64,000 nt of DNA from Saccharopolyspora oryzae (lineage in GTDB: Bacteria; Actinomycetota; Actinomycetes; Mycobacteriales; Pseudonocardiaceae): the NCBI RefSeq assembly GCF_027853915.1, contig NZ_JAQGLA010000015.1, forward strand, positions 1 to 64,000, given 5' to 3'. Below, in pieces: positions 60,371 to 64,000 of the stretch (positions are counted from its first letter, which is position 1; the number at the start of each line of letters is the position of its first letter). Under the pieces are notes generated by a model, which was not told the DNA's origin, did no database searches, and saw only the letters and a list, made by a program, of their open reading frames with translations. The position numbers were made by a program, and so were the translations under genes.

Positions 60371-60925
60371 ATGGACCGCCACCAGGCCGCGGACGCGCTG
60401 CTGGACACCGCCGAAGCCCTGTTCTACGAACGCGGCATCCAAGCCGTGGGCATGGCCGAGCTGCGCACCACGTCCGGAGTCTCGCTCAAGCGCCTCTACC
60501 AGTGCTTCGCCTCGAAGGACGAGTTGGTCGAGGCCTACCTGCGACGCCGCGACGCGCGCTGGCGGGCGTCGCTGGCCGCGCACGTCGAGCGCAGCGGCGA
60601 GGGAGTGCTCGCGGTCTTCGACTGGCTGCACGAGTGGTTCGGCGAGCCCGGCTTCCGCGGCTGCGCGTTCCTCAACTCGTTCGGCGAGCTCGGCGGCGTG
60701 TCCCCGGCAGTGGCCGAAGCCGCCCAGGACCACAAGCGGGAACTGCACGCCTACCTGCGCGACCTGGTCGACCAGCTCGACGTGGCCGAGCCCGGCGAAC
60801 TCGCCGAGCAGCTGCTCATCCTGGTCGACGGCGCGATCGCCACCGCCGCCGTGAGCGGGCGAGCCGACGCGGCCCGCACCGCGCGCTCCGCTGCGGCGGC
60901 GTTGATCGCAGCTGCATCGTTATGA
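60371..60925 (+). CDS. TetR-family transcriptional regulator
   Basis: A 184-residue TetR regulator. The helix-turn-helix is [22 protein letters not shown]...[20 protein letters not shown] (residues 10-55). The C-terminal TetR_C domain has [20 protein letters not shown], a motif of the AcnR/YxaF-like group. It is divergent from the DUF1348 gene, and the twin palindromes at 60301-60346 are the expected binding sites for autoregulation. Confidence 0.9.
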   Translation: MDRHQAADALLDTAEALFYERGIQAVGMAELRTTSGVSLKRLYQCFASKDELVEAYLRRRDARWRASLAAHVERSGEGVLAVFDWLHEWFGEPGFRGCAFLNSFGELGGVSPAVAEAAQDHKRELHAYLRDLVDQLDVAEPGELAEQLLILVDGAIATAAVSGRADAARTARSAAAALIAAASL

Positions 60926-61022
60926 GCGAAGTCGACCGAATCCCATGATCTGGGCCACAATCCTTGGTTGAGGCGCGAGCGGGCCAACCCGACCCGCCGG
61001 GACAAGGGTGAGGAGGCCACCC

Positions 61023-62522
61023 ATGTCAATCATGCGTGTCAAGTCGGTCGAGCAGTCCATCCGAGATGCGGAAGCACCCGAGTTCAGGCTGCGACGGGTG
61101 TTGCGGGCCGTGGACCTGCTGGGCATCGGCATCGGCGCGATCATCGGAACCGGCATCTTCGTGCTCACCGGCGTGGCTGCGGCCACCGACGCCGGGCCGG
61201 GCATCTCCATCTCGTTCATCATCTCCGGCATCGCCTGCGGACTCGCCGCGCTGTGCTACGCCGAGTTCGCCTCGGTGGTGCCGGTCGCGGGTTCCGCCTA
61301 CACGTTCTCCTACGCCTCGCTGGGCGAGTTCTTCGCCTGGATCATCGGCTGGGACCTGATGCTGGAGTTCATCATCGGGGCCGCCACCGTGTCGGTGGGC
61401 TGGTCCCAGTACTTCGCGCACGCGCTCGATGCGATGGGCCTGCACCTGCCCGACGCGCTGACCTCGGCGCCCGGCGCCGGCGGCGTCGTGGACCTGCCGG
61501 CGGCGATCATCGCGCTGATCCTCACCGTCGTGCTGGTGGTCGGCATCCGGCTCAGCGCCGCGGTCACCAACGTGATCGTGGGGATCAAGCTGCTCGTGGT
61601 GCTGTTCTTCATCATCTTCGGCGCGTTCTTCATCAAGGCCGCCAACTGGTCCCCGTTCATCCCGCCGCACCAGCCCCCGGCCCCCGGAGCCGTCAGCGCC
61701 CCGCTGGAGGAGCCGCTGATCAGCGCGATCTTCGGGCAGACCGGCTCGTTCGGGCTCAGCGGACTGGTGGCCGGTGCCGCGCTGGTGTTCTTCGCCTACA
61801 TCGGCTTCGACATCGTCGCCAGCGGCGCGGAGGAGACCCGGCGCCCGCAGCGCGACATGCCGATCGGCATCCTCGGTTCGCTGGCCATCTGCTCGATCCT
61901 GTACGTGCTGGTGTCGCTGGTGATGACCGGCATCGTCAAGTACGACCAGCTGGACACCGCGGCCCCGATGGCCACCGCGTTCCAGGCGATCGGCGCCCCG
62001 TGGGCCGTCGGGCTGGTGTCGCTGGGCGCCATCGCCGGGCTGACCACGGTGATCCTCATCCTGATGCTGGGCCAGGCGCGGGTCGGGTTCGCGATGAGCC
62101 GCGACGGGCTGCTGCCGGTGTGGTTCGCCAAGGTGCACCGCAAGTACCGCACGCCGTACCGGATCACCGTGATCACCGGCATCGTGGTGGCGGTCATCGC
62201 CTCGCTGACCCCGATCAACGTGCTCGCCGAGATGACCAACATCGGCACCCTGGCCGCGTTCGCGCTGGTCTCGGTCGGCGTGCTGGTGCTGCGCCGGACC
62301 CGCCCGGACCTGCCGCGCGCGTTCCGCGTCCCGTGGGTGCCGGTGATCCCGGTCCTGGCCGCGATCGCCTGCATCTACCTGATGCTGAACCTGGAGGGCT
62401 GGACCTGGATCCGCTTCGGCATCTGGATGGTCCTCGGCCTGGCCCTGTACTTCGTCTACAGCAAGCGCAACAGCCGCCTCGGCAAAGGCGAAACCATCGA
62501 ACAAGCAGCCGAAGACCTCTGA
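61023..62522 (+). CDS. APC-superfamily amino acid permease
   Basis: A 499-residue transporter with twelve or more helices. GIGIGAIIGTGIFVLTGVAA (helix 1, unwound GTG substrate segment), VPVAGSAYTFSYASLGEFFA and FFAYIGFDIVASGAEETRRP are hallmarks of the cationic amino acid transporter (CAT) and related APC families. It is likely an amino acid importer by proton symport. I start at ATG 61023, which has GAGGAGG upstream, rather than the earlier 61008. The structured repeat copy B lies directly downstream. Confidence 0.9.
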   Translation: MSIMRVKSVEQSIRDAEAPEFRLRRVLRAVDLLGIGIGAIIGTGIFVLTGVAAATDAGPGISISFIISGIACGLAALCYAEFASVVPVAGSAYTFSYASLGEFFAWIIGWDLMLEFIIGAATVSVGWSQYFAHALDAMGLHLPDALTSAPGAGGVVDLPAAIIALILTVVLVVGIRLSAAVTNVIVGIKLLVVLFFIIFGAFFIKAANWSPFIPPHQPPAPGAVSAPLEEPLISAIFGQTGSFGLSGLVAGAALVFFAYIGFDIVASGAEETRRPQRDMPIGILGSLAICSILYVLVSLVMTGIVKYDQLDTAAPMATAFQAIGAPWAVGLVSLGAIAGLTTVILILMLGQARVGFAMSRDGLLPVWFAKVHRKYRTPYRITVITGIVVAVIASLTPINVLAEMTNIGTLAAFALVSVGVLVLRRTRPDLPRAFRVPWVPVIPVLAAIACIYLMLNLEGWTWIRFGIWMVLGLALYFVYSKRNSRLGKGETIEQAAEDL

Positions 62523-62546
62523 GAGGTTCTTCCATCCTCGTCCTGC

Positions 62547-62704
62547 GTGGCGGTGCGGGTAGCGGAACCTCAGCGACCGCCTGGACTCCGGGTGCCCGAC
62601 TTGATGTATGCCAATACACGGCAGTCGGGCCGTCCTCGCCAGGCGAACGCTGAGAACCCGCGGCGGTGCAAGCGCCGGGGGTGGGTTATGCGCCTGCGGC
62701 GCAT
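62547..62704 (+). repeat. 158-bp structured repeat, copy B
   Basis: Inverted second copy of the element at 8257-8414, about 90% identical. Stems on the plus strand: CTCAGCG (62569) with CGCTGAG (62648); GCCTGG (62579) with CCAGGC (62639); CCCGACT (62595) with AGTCGGG (62623); TGTAT (62605) with ATACA (62614), loop GCCA; and a separate hairpin ATGCGCC (62688) with GGCGCAT (62698). Six of the 15 differences from copy A are the two sides of three pairs in the third stem. It begins 24 bp after the APC permease stop, so it may lie in that gene's 3' region. Confidence 0.8.
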
Positions 62705-62880
62705 GCGACCCTCACCGCGCGGCGCCGGTCGTGCTTCGCAGTCGCAGACCGGACAGGATGAAAAGGGCCCAACAGAGACTGCACCCTCCAGAGCCCCATA
62801 GAACGGACAAATAACTCAAGGTCGACGTGGACCAGTCGGTGCGTCGGTACGTCGTCGTTCGGTTCCGCCTGGGGATCCGC
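62705..62880. other. Intergenic stretch between two repeats
   Basis: No gene seen. It contains a dyad CCGGTC...GACCGG (62726-62753 region) with a TTCGCAGTCG loop segment. The rest is unremarkable. Copy B precedes it and the AT-rich hairpin copy iii follows. Confidence 0.35.
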
Positions 62881-62920
62881 AAATTCAATGGAAATTGGAC
62901 GTTCGATTTCCATTGAATTT
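62881..62920 (-). repeat. 40-bp AT-rich hairpin, copy iii
   Basis: Arms AAATTCAATGGAAAT/ATTTCCATTGAATTT with loop TGGACGTTCG, 59 bp past the stop of the zinc-finger gene on the minus strand. Same design as copies at 9449 and 38872. Confidence 0.7.
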
Positions 62921-62979
62921 GCGGGAGTTGCCCACGGGTACCGGCGTGTTGGGTGCCGACACGCCGACTGGGGGGGGCG

Positions 62980-63252
62980 TCAGGGGCGGAGTTGTTCGTC
63001 GACGTAGCACCAGGTCCAGGACTCGCCCGGTTCGAAGGAGCGGACCACCGGGTGGGTCGTGCTGCGGAAGTGCGCGGTCGCGTGCTTGCGCGGGCTGGAG
63101 TCGCAGCAGCCCACGTGGCCGCACTCGGTGCAGATCCGCAGGTGCGCCCACGCGTGCTCGCCCAAGGCCAGGCAGTCCTCGCAGCCGTCCGCTCGGCTCG
63201 GCTCCGGTGCCTGGTCGACCGCATCGCGCAGGTGCGCACAACTGGTGGACAT
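62980..63252 (-). CDS. UBP-type zinc-finger protein
   Basis: A 90-residue single-domain protein with the ubiquitin-protease-type zinc finger. The ligands are visible as C5 and H7 (CAHL), CEDC, LRICTECGHVGCCDSS and KHATAHFRSTTHPV. This matches the small bacterial UBP-type zinc-finger proteins of actinobacteria, whose role is unknown. ATG 63252 follows GGAGGG. It is divergent from the cation/proton antiporter gene, and homologues are often next to such antiporters, which hints at a link (inference). Confidence 0.9.
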   Translation of the reverse strand: MSTSCAHLRDAVDQAPEPSRADGCEDCLALGEHAWAHLRICTECGHVGCCDSSPRKHATAHFRSTTHPVVRSFEPGESWTWCYVDEQLRP

Positions 63253-63343
63253 CTCACAACCCTCCATGAGCGCTCGCGCGCAAGAATGTCGTGTCGACCG
63301 TAACCGCGCGGTCCAGCATCCCGCAGCAGCACCCGGAGCGATC

Positions 63344-64000
63344 ATGCACGACCTTCCCGAGTTGATGGCCCTGCTAGCCGGGGCATTGGCGGTGACCGCG
63401 ATCGCTCGCCGCATCGGCCTGTCGGCCCCGCTCGCGCTCGTCGTGGTCGGGCTGGCCGTGTCGTCGATCCCCGGCGTGCCGGACTACGCGATCGATCCGG
63501 ACGTGGTGCTGCTGCTGATCCTGCCGCCGCTGCTGTACTCGGCGGCGCTGAACAGCTCCACCATCGGCATCCGGGCGAACCTGCGGCCGATCGGGCTGCT
63601 GGCGTTCGGGCTGGTCCTGTTCACCACCGCCGTCGCCGGGGTCATCGCGTGGTGGCTGGTGCCGGACCTGCCGCTGAGCGTGGCGCTCGTGCTCGGCGCG
63701 GTGCTCGCACCGCCCGACGCCGTTGCGGCCATCTCGATCGGCCGACGGCTCGGGCTGCCGCGCAAGATCATGACGGTGCTCAGCGGCGAGAGCCTGGTCA
63801 ACGACGCCACCGCGCTGACCGCCTATCGGGTCGCCGTGGCCGCTGCGGTCGGCGTCGGGTCCTCGCTGCTGGCCGGGGTCTGGATGTTCCTGATCGCCGC
63901 GGTGGGCGGGGTCGTGATCGGCTACGCCATCGGCTGGGTGGTGCGGCGGATCCGCCGGCTGCTGCGCGACGACCTGCTGGAGAGCGCGGTCGGGCTGATC
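63344..64000 (+). CDS. Cation:proton antiporter, CPA1 family (cut by window end)
   Basis: The first 219 residues of a Na+/H+ antiporter; the frame stays open to the window edge. It starts MHDLPELMALLAGALAVTAI with the ATG at 63344. LLILPPLLYSAALNSS, VLGAVLAPPDAVAAISIGRRL and VLSGESLVNDATALTAY are the family's helix 3, 5 and 6 motifs; the aspartates of PPDAV and NDAT form the ion site. CPA1 members exchange Na+, K+ or Li+ for protons at the membrane. It is divergent from the UBP-type zinc-finger gene. Confidence 0.92.
   Translation, partial: MHDLPELMALLAGALAVTAIARRIGLSAPLALVVVGLAVSSIPGVPDYAIDPDVVLLLILPPLLYSAALNSSTIGIRANLRPIGLLAFGLVLFTTAVAGVIAWWLVPDLPLSVALVLGAVLAPPDAVAAISIGRRLGLPRKIMTVLSGESLVNDATALTAYRVAVAAAVGVGSSLLAGVWMFLIAAVGGVVIGYAIGWVVRRIRRLLRDDLLESAVGLI

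Noticed and set aside
2042-62500. Long antisense frames inside GC-rich genes
   Set aside because: They lack ribosome sites and family motifs and follow from high GC content opposite strongly biased codons.
62547-62801. A conserved 50-residue reading frame shared by both copies of the 158-bp repeat (PQRPPGLRVP...ANTR...RPRQANAENPRR)
   Set aside because: The differences between copies preserve base pairing, not amino acids, and neither copy has a ribosome site. The shared frame is explained by high nucleotide identity.

Overview
The window is high-GC actinomycete DNA with strongly GC-biased third codon positions, frequent GTG and TTG starts, and many 1-14 bp start/stop overlaps. An SsgB-like sporulation regulator, a DUF574-type methyltransferase, an F420-dependent oxidoreductase, a NIT-domain sensor kinase and a CmtR-type metal sensor point to a sporulating filamentous actinobacterium, most likely Pseudonocardiaceae and possibly Saccharopolyspora-like (inferred from gene content, not from a search).

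Layout. 0.1-10.8 kb: proline dehydrogenase, a thioesterase, a CGNR regulator divergent from a dehalogenase-like hydrolase, a SNF2 helicase coupled to a SWIM zinc-finger protein, an enoyl-CoA hydratase, a DUF574 methyltransferase and an MFS transporter. 11.1-13.6 kb: a coupled pair made of a 16S rRNA A1408 methyltransferase of the aminoglycoside-resistance type and a DUF371 fusion protein. 13.6-27.6 kb: a long minus-strand catabolic operon (GntR regulator, ADP-forming acyl-CoA synthetase, enoyl-CoA hydratase, peptide-type ABC transporter with a frameshifted binding protein, ammonia-lyase-like hotdog protein, flavin amine oxidase), followed by an aldehyde dehydrogenase and a hydratase/TetR pair. 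28.7-33.8 kb: a sodium/bile-acid-type symporter, a DyP peroxidase with two unrecognised partners, and an integrase remnant beside tRNA-Val(CAC). 34-39 kb: ssgB, a Gly-Cys-Val tRNA cluster and redox genes. 39-41.7 kb: a CmtR-type sensor with a cation efflux pump, divergent from a MerR/sliding-clamp fusion coupled to a TPR-like protein. 41.7-53.4 kb: sensor kinase, Ppx/GppA protein, F420 oxidoreductase, transporters and an ABC exporter. 53.4-59 kb: a carnitine/crotonobetaine-like acyl-CoA operon with a divergent IclR regulator. 59-64 kb: HAD phosphatase, a TetR regulator with twin operators, an APC permease and a cation/proton antiporter cut by the window edge.

Three families of non-coding repeats stand out. 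(1) A 158-bp element occurs twice in opposite orientation (8257-8414 and 62547-62704). It folds into nested stems, and three base pairs of one stem have changed in a compensatory way between the copies, so it is a candidate structured RNA or hairpin mobile element. (2) Three 40-bp AT-rich hairpins (9449, 38872, 62881) share a 10-nt loop and have arms that covary. (3) Six GC-rich palindromes with a GTGAGTGCG-like arm lie mostly between convergent genes and look like a lineage-specific bidirectional terminator family.
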